Counted from the stretch's first letter, positions 1 to 9,442 are shown. The stretch is 64,000 bases of DNA from MPNP01 sp965215545 (GCA_965215545.1 OZ244066.1:3038001-3102000), one strand, 5' to 3'. Notes: a model not told the origin generated them from the letters alone. Numbers and translations are program-made.

Positions 1-143
1 CGCGCCATGACCTCGGAGTCGCCGGCATGGAAACCACAGGCCACATTGGCCGAGGTGACAATCTGGAGCAGCTCATCATCGTGCCCCTTGGTCCAGGGGC
101 CAAAACTTTCGCCAAGATCGGAATTCAGATCAATTCGGTTCAT
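1..143 (-). CDS. pxpA: 5-oxoprolinase subunit PxpA (LamB/YcsF family), 5'-terminal part only
   Basis: The reverse strand from 143 reads MNRIDLNSDLGESFGPW and onward, the characteristic N-terminus of the LamB/YcsF family, including the N-S/C-D-L-G-E-S-F-G block. The gene runs off the left edge, so only about 47 codons are visible. The ATG lies inside the end of pxpC (14-nt overlap) behind a GAGGAG ribosome-binding site. In the family, PxpA acts with PxpB and PxpC in ATP-dependent cleavage of 5-oxoproline to glutamate. The gene order pxpB-pxpC-pxpA and the overlaps indicate one operon. Confidence 0.88.
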   Translation of the reverse strand, partial: MNRIDLNSDLGESFGPWTKGHDDELLQIVTSANVACGFHAGDSEVMA

Positions 144-1143
144 CTTCATCTCCTCGAATCACGCCGCTGATCAGATCGTAGGCCAGCAGGTCGTTGATGT
201 CATGCAGATCCCGCACCAGGGGTTCAATGGCATGGTGCAGGGAATCCAGCGCCTGGCGATGGTCCCGCCAGGCCTTGACGGCGGTCTCCCGCTCGACCAG
301 CTCGAAGGTGAATTCGACTCCGGGCGGCATCTGGGCAATGGTGGGCAGGTCGGCACCGATCACCGTCGCCAGGCGCGGATAGCCACCGGTGGGCTGGGAA
401 TCCGCCAGCAGGACCGTTCCGACCCCATCCGCCGTGACCTGGATATCGCCGGTCATGATCGGATCCGAGATCACCGTGCGTCCGGCACTGGCTTCGAAAC
501 CTGATTCGTCGGTCTCAAGCCGGACTCCCATGCGATCGCGGACAACGCCGGTCCTGAAGATCCCCCTTGCGATCTTGTCCAGATCGTCGTCGGGAAACAG
601 GGCGGTCTGCGGCCCCCGCATGACACGCAACACCCGCCTGGCAAGATAGGCTGGACGCGGCAGGCAGCCGAGGGCCACCGTGCCCCCTGTGCCCGCCACG
701 AGCCGGTCGCCGACCTGTGGCTGCCAGCCAATGCCCGAAGCGACATGTGTCGAGCGGGACCGCAGGACCAGCGGGGCATCGATTCCGCCCTGGAGGTGCA
801 GGTATCCGTAATTGCCCATCGTGCAGGCTCCGATGGTCAGGGTCTGGTTGGCCTCCATGCGAAGTGCCGCCCGCCAGGGAACCGGTCTGTCATCAATCAT
901 CAGGGCCATGTCCGCCCCGGAAGTGGCCAGGACAAGGGCATCAGCAGCCCGGAAGCGGCCACCGCGGAACGACAGTTCGAGGGCGGCACAGTCATGGCTG
1001 TTGCCAAGCAGCACCTGACCCTCCCGCAATGCATGGATATCCATGGCACCCCCCACAGGCACACCATAGCGCCGGAAACCGATCCGGCCATGGTCCTGGA
1101 TTGTCACCGGGGCCGCGAGTTCGATGATCTCAAGAGCAGGCAA
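130..1143 (-). CDS. pxpC: 5-oxoprolinase subunit PxpC (biotin-dependent carboxyltransferase-like, KipA family)
   Basis: The 337-residue protein has the AHS2/allophanate-hydrolase-subunit-2 fold signature: an early TIQDHGRIGFRRYGVPVGG stretch, a central GGIDAPLVLRSRSTHV block and a late ADSQPTGGYPRLATVI block. I chose a TTG start at 1143 because it sits about 10 nt downstream of a GGAGG motif and begins the conserved sequence at once (LPALEIIELAAP). An upstream ATG at 1221 would add 26 proline/arginine-rich residues lying wholly inside pxpB. The gene overlaps pxpB by 14 nt and pxpA by 14 nt. Together the three make the bacterial 5-oxoprolinase, which salvages pyroglutamate formed from glutamine or glutathione turnover. 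Confidence 0.9.
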   Translation of the reverse strand: MPALEIIELAAPVTIQDHGRIGFRRYGVPVGGAMDIHALREGQVLLGNSHDCAALELSFRGGRFRAADALVLATSGADMALMIDDRPVPWRAALRMEANQTLTIGACTMGNYGYLHLQGGIDAPLVLRSRSTHVASGIGWQPQVGDRLVAGTGGTVALGCLPRPAYLARRVLRVMRGPQTALFPDDDLDKIARGIFRTGVVRDRMGVRLETDESGFEASAGRTVISDPIMTGDIQVTADGVGTVLLADSQPTGGYPRLATVIGADLPTIAQMPPGVEFTFELVERETAVKAWRDHRQALDSLHHAIEPLVRDLHDINDLLAYDLISGVIRGDEDEPN

Positions 1144-1858
1144 TTTCGTAAGTCCTCCAGGACTCGTCGGGCCAGGCAACGGCCTCCGCCTCGGTGATGG
1201 GGGCAAAGGAGACGCGGTCACCGGGTGTCAGGAGACAGGGATCCTCCGGTGTCGGGCGAAACCCGATCACCGGTGTTCTGGCAATGCGCTTCCAGCCGGT
1301 GGGGATCGGTGTGGCGGTCAGCACCGTCTGCCGATTGGCCACAAGGAGGGAGCCGGCCGGTACGGGCTTGCCCGCCGTTGGATTGCGGGGAATGGCAAAC
1401 TCTTCAGGCAGGCCGGCCAGATACGCCAGCCCTGGAGCAAATCCGAGGCTGACGACATCCTGCTGACAGGCAGCGTGATGGGCAATGAAGTCAGCCGAGG
1501 TCAGCCCGACCGCGGCGGCTGCATCATCAAGATCGGGACCGGACGAGCCGCCATAGACGGCAGGCAGGCGGTAGGTCCGTGCCCGCCAGCGCTGCTCTCC
1601 CTCGCCACTGTGGAGAGACTCGAGGGCCTGATGGCAGAGGGATTCAATGGCTTCAGGTTCGCAGTCGTGGGGGTCGAAGATGACCAGAACCGAGCGCAGG
1701 GCCAGCATCGTCTCGATGATCATGCCCGCACCAAGTCGTCGCAGTTCATGGTCGAAGGACAGCATGGATTCGGTATTCGCGCGTGAAGTTGTCGCGGCGA
1801 AGATGACGAGAAGCGCTCGCTCGCTCAGGGGATGGATGGTCGGGTCAGTTGCGGTCAA
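1130..1858 (-). CDS. pxpB: 5-oxoprolinase subunit PxpB (KipI family)
   Basis: The 242-residue protein matches the AHS1/KipI family in length and layout. It has an N-terminal SERALLVIF segment, a central LPAVYGG motif, the conserved LGFAPGLAYLAGLP loop, and the IPRNPTAGKPVPAGS block followed by TGWKRIARTP. It is the first gene of the pxpBCA operon and is divergent from acs, with about 96 bp between them that must hold both promoters. The start is a TTG at 1858. No in-frame ATG lies upstream before a stop, and no strong ribosome-binding site is visible, so the exact start is less sure than the identity. Confidence 0.88.
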   Translation of the reverse strand: MTATDPTIHPLSERALLVIFAATTSRANTESMLSFDHELRRLGAGMIIETMLALRSVLVIFDPHDCEPEAIESLCHQALESLHSGEGEQRWRARTYRLPAVYGGSSGPDLDDAAAAVGLTSADFIAHHAACQQDVVSLGFAPGLAYLAGLPEEFAIPRNPTAGKPVPAGSLLVANRQTVLTATPIPTGWKRIARTPVIGFRPTPEDPCLLTPGDRVSFAPITEAEAVAWPDESWRTYEIACS

Positions 1859-1954
1859 TGGGATTGCATTGCAGATTGTGGAAGACTACCATTGCCGGGC
1901 TATTATTGTGCTGATGGCAATATCTCAACACCCGGATTGCGGCAGGGAGGACTC

Positions 1955-3910
1955 ATGCAGGATTTGAATGGTGGGAAGCGACACCCGACGGCCGACTATC
2001 TCGGCAGGACCCTGCTGACACCGGAGCAGTATGCCCGGATGGCCACCGAGGCTGCCGAGGATCCGGACGCATTCTGGCGCAAGGCCGCCGCCCGGGTTGA
2101 CTGGATCAGACCCTTTACCCGCGTCCAGGACGTGAACCTGAACTACCCCGATGTCGCCATTCGCTGGTTTGACGATGGCGAGCTCAATGTTGCGGCCAAC
2201 TGCATCGACCGGCATCTGGCCACGCGAGGGGATCAGGTGGCGATCATCTGGGAGCCCGACGATCCGGAGGATGCGGCCCAGCACATCACCTACCGCATGC
2301 TCGGTGCGCATGTGGGTCGGATGGCCAACCTTCTCCGCAATCTCGGGGTGGGCAAGGGCGACAGGGTTGTCATCTATCTCCCCATGATTCCGGAAGCCGC
2401 CTATGCCATGCTGGCCTGCACACGCATCGGGGCCATCCATTCCGTTGTCTTTGCAGGTTTCAGTTCGGATGCCCTGGCCAACCGCATCAATGATTGTGGT
2501 GCCAAGGTGGTCATCACCGCTGATGAGGCGCCCCGCGGGGGCCGCATCACACCCCTCAAGGTCAACTGTGACAAGGCCGTGGCAGCGTGCGATGACTCGG
2601 TCGCAGTGCTGGTCGTGCGGCGAACCCGGGGCCATGTGCCCTGGAATGACAGTCGCGATCATGACTACAATGCCCTCGTGCAGACGGCGGACACCACCTG
2701 CCCTGTCGCGCCCATGAATGCCGAGGCGCCGCTGTTCATCCTGTACACCTCCGGCTCGACCGGCAAACCCAAGGGCGTTGTGCATACAACGGGTGGCTAT
2801 CTGGTCTACGCCGCCATGACGCATGAATACGTCTTCGACTACCACCCGGGGGATGTGTACTGGTGCACGGCGGATGTGGGCTGGGTCACGGGGCACAGCT
2901 ACATTGTCTACGGCCCGCTCTGCAATGGCGCCACCACGCTGATGTTCGAGGGGGTACCGACCCATCCGGATGCCTCCCGTTTCTGGCGGGTCTGCGAGAA
3001 ACACAAGGTCAACCAGTTCTATACGGCCCCGACGGCCATCCGGGCCCTGATGGGTCTCGGGGACGCATGGGTCGACAGGTGCGATCTCTCGAGCCTGCGG
3101 GTCCTCGGAACGGTCGGCGAACCGATCAATCCCGAGGCCTGGCGCTGGTATGATGAGGTCGTTGGTGGGAGACGATGTCCCATCGTTGACACGTTCTGGC
3201 AGACCGAGACCGGCGGCCATCTGATCACCCCCCTGCCCGGGGCAGTCCCAACCAAGCCCGGCTGCGCCACCCTGCCCTTTTTCGGGGTGTCCCCGGCTGT
3301 CCTTGATCCCGCAACGGGGGAAAGGCAGGCAGGAACCGAAGCAGAAGGAGTCCTGTGCATCGAAAGCAGCTGGCCTGGCCAGATGCGGACGATCTACGGT
3401 GATCACCAGCGGTTCATGGAGACATATTTCCAGCAATATCCCGGGTACTACTTCACCGGCGACGGTTGCCGACGGGATGCAGATGGCTACTACTGGATCA
3501 CCGGTCGGGTGGATGATGTCCTGAACGTCTCGGGGCACCGGATGGGCACGGCGGAAATCGAATCGGCACTGGTGGCCCATCCCGCTGTGGCCGAGGCGGC
3601 CGTCGTTGGTTACCCCCACGACATCAAGGGGCAGGGAATCTATGCCTATGTCACCCTGGTGACCGGCCGGGACTCCACCGATCCGCTGCGGCAGGAACTC
3701 ATGCAGTGGGTTCGCAAGGAAATCGGGCCTATCGCCAAACCGGATGTCATCCAGTGGGCGCCGGGCCTTCCCAAGACCCGATCCGGCAAGATCATGCGCC
3801 GGATCCTCCGCAAGATTGCCGAGGATGACTTCGGGGCCCTCGGCGACACATCGACCCTTGCGGAACCCGCCGTGGTCGATGACCTGATCAGGGGACGGCA
3901 GGAGACCTGA
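1955..3910 (+). CDS. acs: Acetyl-CoA synthetase (AMP-forming)
   Basis: Activates acetate to acetyl-CoA through acetyl-AMP (EC 6.2.1.1). The 651-residue length is typical. The adenylate-forming P-loop YTSGSTGKPKGVVHTTGGYL lies near residue 265, followed by TADVGWVTGHSYIVYGPL, the DTFWQTETGGH motif and the hinge/GRVDDVLNVSGHRMGTAE region. The C-terminal KTRSGKIMRR carries the lysine that in this family is essential for adenylation and is the target of regulatory acetylation. The ATG at 1955 follows a GGGAGG site. An upstream in-frame ATG at 1832 would run back into pxpB and is unlikely. The next gene, rpe, begins 24 bp downstream. Confidence 0.96.
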   Translation: MQDLNGGKRHPTADYLGRTLLTPEQYARMATEAAEDPDAFWRKAAARVDWIRPFTRVQDVNLNYPDVAIRWFDDGELNVAANCIDRHLATRGDQVAIIWEPDDPEDAAQHITYRMLGAHVGRMANLLRNLGVGKGDRVVIYLPMIPEAAYAMLACTRIGAIHSVVFAGFSSDALANRINDCGAKVVITADEAPRGGRITPLKVNCDKAVAACDDSVAVLVVRRTRGHVPWNDSRDHDYNALVQTADTTCPVAPMNAEAPLFILYTSGSTGKPKGVVHTTGGYLVYAAMTHEYVFDYHPGDVYWCTADVGWVTGHSYIVYGPLCNGATTLMFEGVPTHPDASRFWRVCEKHKVNQFYTAPTAIRALMGLGDAWVDRCDLSSLRVLGTVGEPINPEAWRWYDEVVGGRRCPIVDTFWQTETGGHLITPLPGAVPTKPGCATLPFFGVSPAVLDPATGERQAGTEAEGVLCIESSWPGQMRTIYGDHQRFMETYFQQYPGYYFTGDGCRRDADGYYWITGRVDDVLNVSGHRMGTAEIESALVAHPAVAEAAVVGYPHDIKGQGIYAYVTLVTGRDSTDPLRQELMQWVRKEIGPIAKPDVIQWAPGLPKTRSGKIMRRILRKIAEDDFGALGDTSTLAEPAVVDDLIRGRQET

Positions 3911-3934
3911 TCCGCTTGCCATGACGGTCCGGCC

Positions 3935-4618
3935 ATGATCACGATTGCACCATCAATTCTCAGTGCTGACTTCGCCAATCTTGGTGCCGAGTGCAGGGCG
4001 GTTGAATCCGCCGGGGCCGACTGGATCCATGTCGATGTCATGGATGGACACTTTGTCCCCAACCTGACCATCGGGCCGGATGTGTGTGCGGCCCTGCGCC
4101 CCCACATCACCGGCACGATGGATGTGCACCTCATGGTCAGCAACACAGACCCCCTCATCCCGGCTTTCGCGGCGGCCGGCGCCGATATCCTCACAGTCCA
4201 TGTTGAACTGGGCCCGACCCTGCCCGCTCTCTGTGCGGCCATCCGCGCGACCGGGATCAAGGTCGGACTCGCCATCAATCCCGCAACGCCCGCTGCTGCC
4301 CTTGCCAACCACCTTGATGCCATCGATCTTGTCTGCATCATGACCGTGCAACCCGGTTTTGGTGGCCAGTCATTCCAGCATCCCGTTCTCGACAAGATCC
4401 ACGAGATCGTTGCCCTCATCGGGACTCGCGCCATCACCGTCGCCGTCGATGGCGGGATCACGCCGACCACAGCCCCCCTGGCGGCCCGGGCCGGAGCACG
4501 GGTCCTGGTGGCCGGCACGGCGGTGTTTGGCCCCAGGGGCCAGGCATTGACACCCGATGACTATCACAGCAATATCACCAGCCTGCACCGGGCGGCGCTC
4601 GGGGCCCTTGCGGCCTGA
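3935..4618 (+). CDS. rpe: Ribulose-phosphate 3-epimerase
   Basis: A TIM-barrel enzyme interconverting ribulose-5-phosphate and xylulose-5-phosphate in the pentose phosphate pathway. The 227-residue protein begins MITIAPSILSADFANLG and carries the signature WIHVDVMDGHFVPNLTIGP, the metal and catalytic residues in DVHLMV, MTVQPGFGGQSF and the phosphate-binding VDGGI. All are in the expected order and spacing. It follows acs by 24 bp and could be read through from it. No defect is visible. Confidence 0.95.
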   Translation: MITIAPSILSADFANLGAECRAVESAGADWIHVDVMDGHFVPNLTIGPDVCAALRPHITGTMDVHLMVSNTDPLIPAFAAAGADILTVHVELGPTLPALCAAIRATGIKVGLAINPATPAAALANHLDAIDLVCIMTVQPGFGGQSFQHPVLDKIHEIVALIGTRAITVAVDGGITPTTAPLAARAGARVLVAGTAVFGPRGQALTPDDYHSNITSLHRAALGALAA

Positions 4619-4699
4619 TCCGCGCGCAGGGCACCGGTCAGCGATCGTGACACCCATCGATCTGGCCCGCCGGTCGACCAACAGGACAGGAGAGATCCC

Positions 4700-5257
4700 A
4701 TGGCATTGATGAGTGCGGATGCGCGTGAATTCGGCTGGCAGGCCTGCGACTTCAGCCTCCCGGCGACCGATGGCCGGACCTATACCCTTGCCGATGTGCA
4801 GGGTCGCTCCGGCACGGTGATTGCCTTCATCTGCAACCATTGCCCCTACGTCATCGGGGTGATTGACCGGATTGTCGCCGAGGCTGCCGCTCTGGCCGAA
4901 CTGGATGTCGGCATGGCGGCCATCTGCGCCAATGATGTCATCAATTACCCGGCTGATTCCTTCCCCAGGATGCAGGAGTTTGCCCGGCAGCATGGCTTTG
5001 GATTCCCCTATCTGCACGATGCAAGCCAGGCTGTGGCCCGGGCCTATGGGGCTGTCTGCACACCGGACTTCTTCGGCTTCAATGCCGCCGGCGAGATGCA
5101 CTACCGGGGCCGGCTTGACAGCGCCGGCAAAGGTGCCGCTGACCGCGAGACCCAACGGGATCTCTATCAGGCCATGGAGTCCATTGCCCGCACCGGCACC
5201 TGCAGCCAGGAGCAGATCGCCTCCATGGGCTGCTCGATCAAGTGGCGCACCACTTGA
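4700..5257 (+). CDS. Thioredoxin-fold protein (AhpC/TSA-Redoxin superfamily) with CNHC motif
   Basis: The 185-residue protein has a peroxiredoxin/TlpA-like layout: an N-terminal FSLPATDGRTYTLADV strand-turn, then VIAFICNHCPYVIGV with a C-x-x-C pair (CNHC), and a later CTPDFFGFNAAGEMHYRG region with the cis-proline. It has no obvious signal peptide, so it is probably cytoplasmic. Proteins of this type are common in proteobacteria and are annotated only as thioredoxin-family proteins; the substrate is unknown. A GGAGAG site precedes the ATG. It stands between rpe and pobA on the same strand with 50-80 bp gaps. Confidence 0.82.
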   Translation: MALMSADAREFGWQACDFSLPATDGRTYTLADVQGRSGTVIAFICNHCPYVIGVIDRIVAEAAALAELDVGMAAICANDVINYPADSFPRMQEFARQHGFGFPYLHDASQAVARAYGAVCTPDFFGFNAAGEMHYRGRLDSAGKGAADRETQRDLYQAMESIARTGTCSQEQIASMGCSIKWRTT

Positions 5258-5310
5258 CCACCGCGCACAGGGTCACCACAGCCTGACCCTGATCACCAGC
5301 AGCACCGTCG

Positions 5311-6492
5311 ATGACCCGATCCGTGCGGACACATGTGGCCATCATTGGCGGAGGTCCCGCGGGGCTGCTCCTGGGCCGGAAACTGATGCAATCGGGGATC
5401 GAGTGCCTCATTCTTGAGCGGCGCAGCCGGGCCCATGTCCTCAGCCGGATCCGGGCCGGGGTCCTGGAAGCAGGCACCGTCGACCAGCTCAAGGCAGCCG
5501 GCGTCGGCGATCGCCTGCTGGCCGAGGGCCATGTGCACGCCGGTTGCAATCTGACCCGCGATGAAACCCTCCTGCGGGTGGATTTCACCGCCCTTGGGCA
5601 GCCCCCTGTCCATGTCTATGGCCAGACCGAAGTCACCGCCGATCTCTATGCTGCACTCGATGCCGCCGGTGCCGTGATCCTGCATGACTGTGAAGCCGGA
5701 GCAATCGAGGACCGGGCCAGGGCCCCCGGCATCATCGCCCGGAGCAGGGGACGGGAGTCCCTGTACATTCGATGCGACCATGTCGTGGCGTGTGACGGAT
5801 CCCATGGTCTCGGCCGGCGGCTGATCGAGGAGGAGCACGGCCGCGGCATTGAGTGCGAATACCCGTTCGGCTGGTTGGGCGTGCTCTCGGAAACTCCACC
5901 GGTCAATGACGAATTGATCTATGCCGGCGGCCGTCGCGGCTTTGCCCTGGCCTCGATGCGTACCCCCACCCTCTCACGCTATTATATCCAGGTCCCCCAC
6001 ACCGCGCGGGTGGACGACTGGAGTGATGGGAGGTTCTGGGCCGAGCTCAAGACCCGTTTGCCCGCCGGCGTTGCCGACCGACTGGAAACCGGGCCCTCGG
6101 TCGAGAAATCGATCGCTCCACTGCGCAGCCATGTCGCAAGGAGTCTGCAATCGGGACGCGTTCTCATCTGCGGCGATGCCGGGCACACTGTCCCGCCGAC
6201 AGGCGCCAAGGGTCTCAACCTGGCCGCCTCCGACGTGCACTATGCCCATGCGGCGCTGGTTGCGAAGATCAGGGACGGGGATCCGACCCTGATTGCCAAC
6301 TACAGCACGACGGCACTCAAACGGGTCTGGCAGGCGTCCCGCTTCAGCTGGTGGATGACCAATCTGCTCCACCGATTTGATGATCGGACGGTGTTTGATC
6401 AGCAGATGCAGCAAAGCGAGTTCGATCATCTCTGCCAGTCTGGCAGCATGCAGACCGTCCTGGCGGAAAACTATACCGGCCTGCCCTACTGA
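5311..6492 (+). CDS. pobA: 4-hydroxybenzoate 3-monooxygenase
   Basis: A flavoprotein hydroxylase converting 4-hydroxybenzoate to protocatechuate with NADPH and oxygen. The 393-residue length matches the family. The FAD-binding GGGPAGLLLG motif is near residue 12, RIRAGVLE near 46, the middle VVACDGSHG (D-G motif) near 157, and GDAGHTVPPTGAKGLN near 286 for ribityl binding. The N- to C-terminal match to PobA is closer than to generic UbiH-type monooxygenases. No protocatechuate ring-cleavage genes lie in the window. The TRAP transporter genes lie convergently next to it and could supply aromatic acids, but that is inference. Confidence 0.92.
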   Translation: MTRSVRTHVAIIGGGPAGLLLGRKLMQSGIECLILERRSRAHVLSRIRAGVLEAGTVDQLKAAGVGDRLLAEGHVHAGCNLTRDETLLRVDFTALGQPPVHVYGQTEVTADLYAALDAAGAVILHDCEAGAIEDRARAPGIIARSRGRESLYIRCDHVVACDGSHGLGRRLIEEEHGRGIECEYPFGWLGVLSETPPVNDELIYAGGRRGFALASMRTPTLSRYYIQVPHTARVDDWSDGRFWAELKTRLPAGVADRLETGPSVEKSIAPLRSHVARSLQSGRVLICGDAGHTVPPTGAKGLNLAASDVHYAHAALVAKIRDGDPTLIANYSTTALKRVWQASRFSWWMTNLLHRFDDRTVFDQQMQQSEFDHLCQSGSMQTVLAENYTGLPY

Positions 6493-6531
6493 CCACGGAC
6501 CGGGCCTCCTGGCGAAGGTCGGTGGCCTGTC

Positions 6532-7887
6532 TTATCCGGACAGGGCACCCGGCAGCCACAGGGTGATGGCCGGGACGGCAAACAACACCGCGACCCGGAT
6601 GAGTTCGGCGAGAAAGAAGGGCATGACACCCTTGAACGTCTCGATCATGGGCACATCCCGTGCAATGGCTGCAATGACGAAGACGTTGAGACCCACCGGA
6701 GGCGTGATCAGACCGAGCTCGACGACAATCAGGGCCAGAATGCCAAACCAGATCTTGAGATCATTGGTGCTCATGCCGAATCCGGATCCCTCGGCACCCT
6801 GGTAGAGGCCGCCGTTGATGTCAACGAGAACCGGCCAGAAGAACGGGATGACAAGCAGGATCATTGAAAGACTGTCCATCAGGCAACCCAGCACGATCAG
6901 CGCGGCAAGCAACAGGACCATGACCAGCATGGGCGCGATGCCGGACTCGATGATCCAGAGGGCGGTCTGCTGGGGCAATTCGATGCGTGCAAGGAAGACC
7001 TTCATCAGTTCAGCACCCAGCAGGATGAGATAGATCATCCCCGTCGTGCCGGCAGTCTCCTTGATGGCCCGCAGACAGGCGGCCATGGTGAGGCTGCGGG
7101 TGAACACGCCATACAGGGCCACCAGAAAGACGCCGACCGAGGCCGCCGGGGTGGGATTGTAGAAACCGAGGTAGATGCCGCCGAGAACCATCGTGAAGAT
7201 CACCACCACGGGGAGCATGCCTATCGTGGCCTCGACCAACTCGCGGCGGTCGGATGGCGTGCCCCTGGGGCCAGCGCCGGGCACGAGCAGGACATAAAGA
7301 GCGATGGTCAGAATGAAAAAGAGGACAGCAATGAGGCCAGGCACAAGGGCGGCCATGAACATTGTCACAATGTTGGCTTCAACGAGAATTGCATAGATCA
7401 CCAGCACCACGGAGGGGGGAATGAGAATGCCCAGCACGCCCCCGGCTGCCACAGAGCCTGTGGCCAGGGCCCCGGAGTACCGAAAGCGCTGCAGTTCAGG
7501 GATGGCAATGCGCCCCATGGTGCTCGCTGTCGCGAGCGACGAGCCGCACACGGCACCAAAACCGGCACAGGCCGTCACCGCCGCCATGGCTGTCCCGCCC
7601 CGCAACCAGCCGAGATAGGCATTGGCGGCACGAAAGAGAGCCCGGGACAATCCCGTTTCAGCAGCCAGGGCCCCCATCAGGATAAAGACCGGAACCACCG
7701 AAAGGCTGTAGATCGAGAACTGGCCATAGGCCAAGGTCTTCAATTGATTGAGAACAAGAGCCGGACCGTTGAGCAGGGTGATCCCGACACCCCCGACAAT
7801 GATCATGGCATAGGCGATGGGAATCCGGATGACGATCAGGATGATGAGGGAGAGCAGACCGAGCACGCCCAGGACCGTTGGCTCCAT
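6532..7887 (-). CDS. dctM: TRAP transporter large (DctM) permease subunit
   Basis: The 451-residue, very hydrophobic protein contains about twelve predicted membrane spans. It shows DctM family marks such as VPVFILMGALAAETGLSRALF near residue 65 and a glycine/proline-rich LGILIPPSVVLVIYAILVE loop near 155, with ITPPVGLNVFVIAA near the C-terminus. It is the ion-coupled transport subunit of a tripartite ATP-independent periplasmic transporter. Its ATG overlaps the dctQ stop codon by one base (TGATG), so translation is probably coupled. Gene order on this strand is dctP-dctQ-dctM. Confidence 0.93.
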   Translation of the reverse strand: MEPTVLGVLGLLSLIILIVIRIPIAYAMIIVGGVGITLLNGPALVLNQLKTLAYGQFSIYSLSVVPVFILMGALAAETGLSRALFRAANAYLGWLRGGTAMAAVTACAGFGAVCGSSLATASTMGRIAIPELQRFRYSGALATGSVAAGGVLGILIPPSVVLVIYAILVEANIVTMFMAALVPGLIAVLFFILTIALYVLLVPGAGPRGTPSDRRELVEATIGMLPVVVIFTMVLGGIYLGFYNPTPAASVGVFLVALYGVFTRSLTMAACLRAIKETAGTTGMIYLILLGAELMKVFLARIELPQQTALWIIESGIAPMLVMVLLLAALIVLGCLMDSLSMILLVIPFFWPVLVDINGGLYQGAEGSGFGMSTNDLKIWFGILALIVVELGLITPPVGLNVFVIAAIARDVPMIETFKGVMPFFLAELIRVAVLFAVPAITLWLPGALSG

Positions 7888-8411
7888 CAGTGGGTTGGCC
7901 CCACCAGGCGCCTGATCTGCTCACCGAGCGTGACAAGGGCCGCCAGGATCAGCAGGACCCAGGACACCAGGATAGGCACATAGGCATACCAGACCGGGAT
8001 CTGCAGGATGGCGGTCGTGTAACGCAGTGTCATCCGGCTGATCATGCCGCCAGTCATGGCCCAGAGCAAGAGACCGGCAAAACAGAGAGCGATCAGGGCA
8101 CCCGCAACACCCAGCAGTGCCCGGGTCTGCGGACCCGTGCGTGCGGTGAAGATCTCAGCTGTGACATTGGCAGCCGTGAGCTGGCAGTAGGGCAGAAAGG
8201 CAAAGACCGCGATGGCCACACCCATCTCGGTGAGTTCATAGTCCCCGGGGAAAGAGCGCCACAGGATTGTCCCGAAAACATTCATGACATTGACGAGAAC
8301 AACCGCGACCAGGACGACCCCGCCGCCGATGGCCCAACCAACGATGACGGACCGCAAGGCTGCGATGGGCGTGCAGCCTTGCGGTGCCTTGCCGGGCGGT
8401 GGGAACGTCAA
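7887..8411 (-). CDS. dctQ: TRAP transporter small (DctQ) permease subunit
   Basis: The 174-residue membrane protein has four hydrophobic segments, the DctQ topology. The first is near residues 22-45, followed by a FGTILWRSFPGDYELTEMG loop in which the E-L-T-E motif is typical of the family. DctQ pairs with DctM in the membrane. Its start overlaps the dctP stop by 4 nt and its stop overlaps the dctM start by 1 nt, so all three subunits are translated from one message. Confidence 0.88.
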   Translation of the reverse strand: MTFPPPGKAPQGCTPIAALRSVIVGWAIGGGVVLVAVVLVNVMNVFGTILWRSFPGDYELTEMGVAIAVFAFLPYCQLTAANVTAEIFTARTGPQTRALLGVAGALIALCFAGLLLWAMTGGMISRMTLRYTTAILQIPVWYAYVPILVSWVLLILAALVTLGEQIRRLVGPTH

Positions 8412-9442
8412 TTGCTGTTGGCGTCAATCCGCTCCCGTGCCATCCTGACGAGACCGGCACCATCGATGCCGATGGCAGACACCTCATCGACCCACCGCTC
8501 GATCACCGGATCAAGTTTGGCATAGAGCGCATCCGTTTCGGCGGCCGAAAGCACGACATGGTCATTGCCGGCCTCGACGGCGAGTTTGATGCCAAAATCA
8601 TCACTCGCACGCCAGATATCACCAACCTGACCCCACCACGCACGGGACGAGGCATCCCGGAAGGCCTGCTGGACATCGGCTGGCAGGCTGTCCCATCGCG
8701 TCTTGTTCATCGACACCTGGAAACTCGTGGTCCCGAAACGGGCCATGTCGACACCTTCGATCTGGTAGCGGGTCTGGGCCTGGATCTGCAGGGGAGCAAT
8801 GATTTCCCAGGGGATGAAGGCACCGTCAACATTGCCCTGCTGGAGGGCCGTCGGCAGTTCGGGAACCGGCATCTGGACCGGTTCGGCACCAAGGGCCTCG
8901 ATGATCCAGCTGCCCGTCCGGGTCGGGATCCGCATGCGCAGCCCCTCGAAATCGGCGGGGGTCCGGACCAGCCTGTCGCGCATCTGGATGCCCTGTCCGG
9001 CGTGGACGTGCAGGAACATCACCTCGACATTCTGGTACTCCGCAGCGAGATCGGACTCGAACATGTCGTACATGGCCAGATTGGCAGCCCGGGGGTCGTT
9101 CAGATACACGTTGGGCAATTCAAAGACTTCCGTACGCGGAAAGAGCCCGGGCGTGTAGCCATTGACGGTCCAGACAAGATCAACGACCCCATCCATGGCC
9201 TGCGAAATCAGTTCAGGGGGCCGGCCACCCAGTGCCATCGCCGGGAAGATCTCGATCTTGACCTTGCCATTGGCATTGGCTTCAACCTGACGGGCCCAGG
9301 GTTCCAGCATCTGGGTGTGAGCCGGTGCCTTGGCGCTCAGGAAGTGATGAAGCGTGAATGTATGGGTCTCGGCACTGACCGCCAACGATGATGACAGCAG
9401 GGCAGCCAGCACGCCAACCACAATCCGTCCAATTTGATTCAT
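8408..9442 (-). CDS. dctP: TRAP transporter substrate-binding protein (DctP family)
   Basis: The 344-residue periplasmic binding protein starts with a clear Sec signal peptide (about 25 residues, cleavage near SLAVSAET). It then has DctP-family features: a TLHHFLSAKAPAHT N-terminus, VDLVWTVNGYTPGLFPRTEVF, and a MRIPTRTGSWIIEALGAEPV block with the conserved arginine that usually binds the substrate carboxylate. An organic acid substrate is therefore likely but cannot be named. The ATG at 9442 follows a GGAAGGAG site; a longer reading from 9487 would place 15 residues before the signal peptide. First gene of the TRAP operon. Confidence 0.9.
   Translation of the reverse strand: MNQIGRIVVGVLAALLSSSLAVSAETHTFTLHHFLSAKAPAHTQMLEPWARQVEANANGKVKIEIFPAMALGGRPPELISQAMDGVVDLVWTVNGYTPGLFPRTEVFELPNVYLNDPRAANLAMYDMFESDLAAEYQNVEVMFLHVHAGQGIQMRDRLVRTPADFEGLRMRIPTRTGSWIIEALGAEPVQMPVPELPTALQQGNVDGAFIPWEIIAPLQIQAQTRYQIEGVDMARFGTTSFQVSMNKTRWDSLPADVQQAFRDASSRAWWGQVGDIWRASDDFGIKLAVEAGNDHVVLSAAETDALYAKLDPVIERWVDEVSAIGIDGAGLVRMARERIDANSN

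Noticed and set aside
1925..3922. 665-codon minus-strand frame opposite acs
   Set aside because: It is the antisense shadow of a certain acs gene, rich in G, R, P and H with no family pattern. High G+C keeps antisense frames open.
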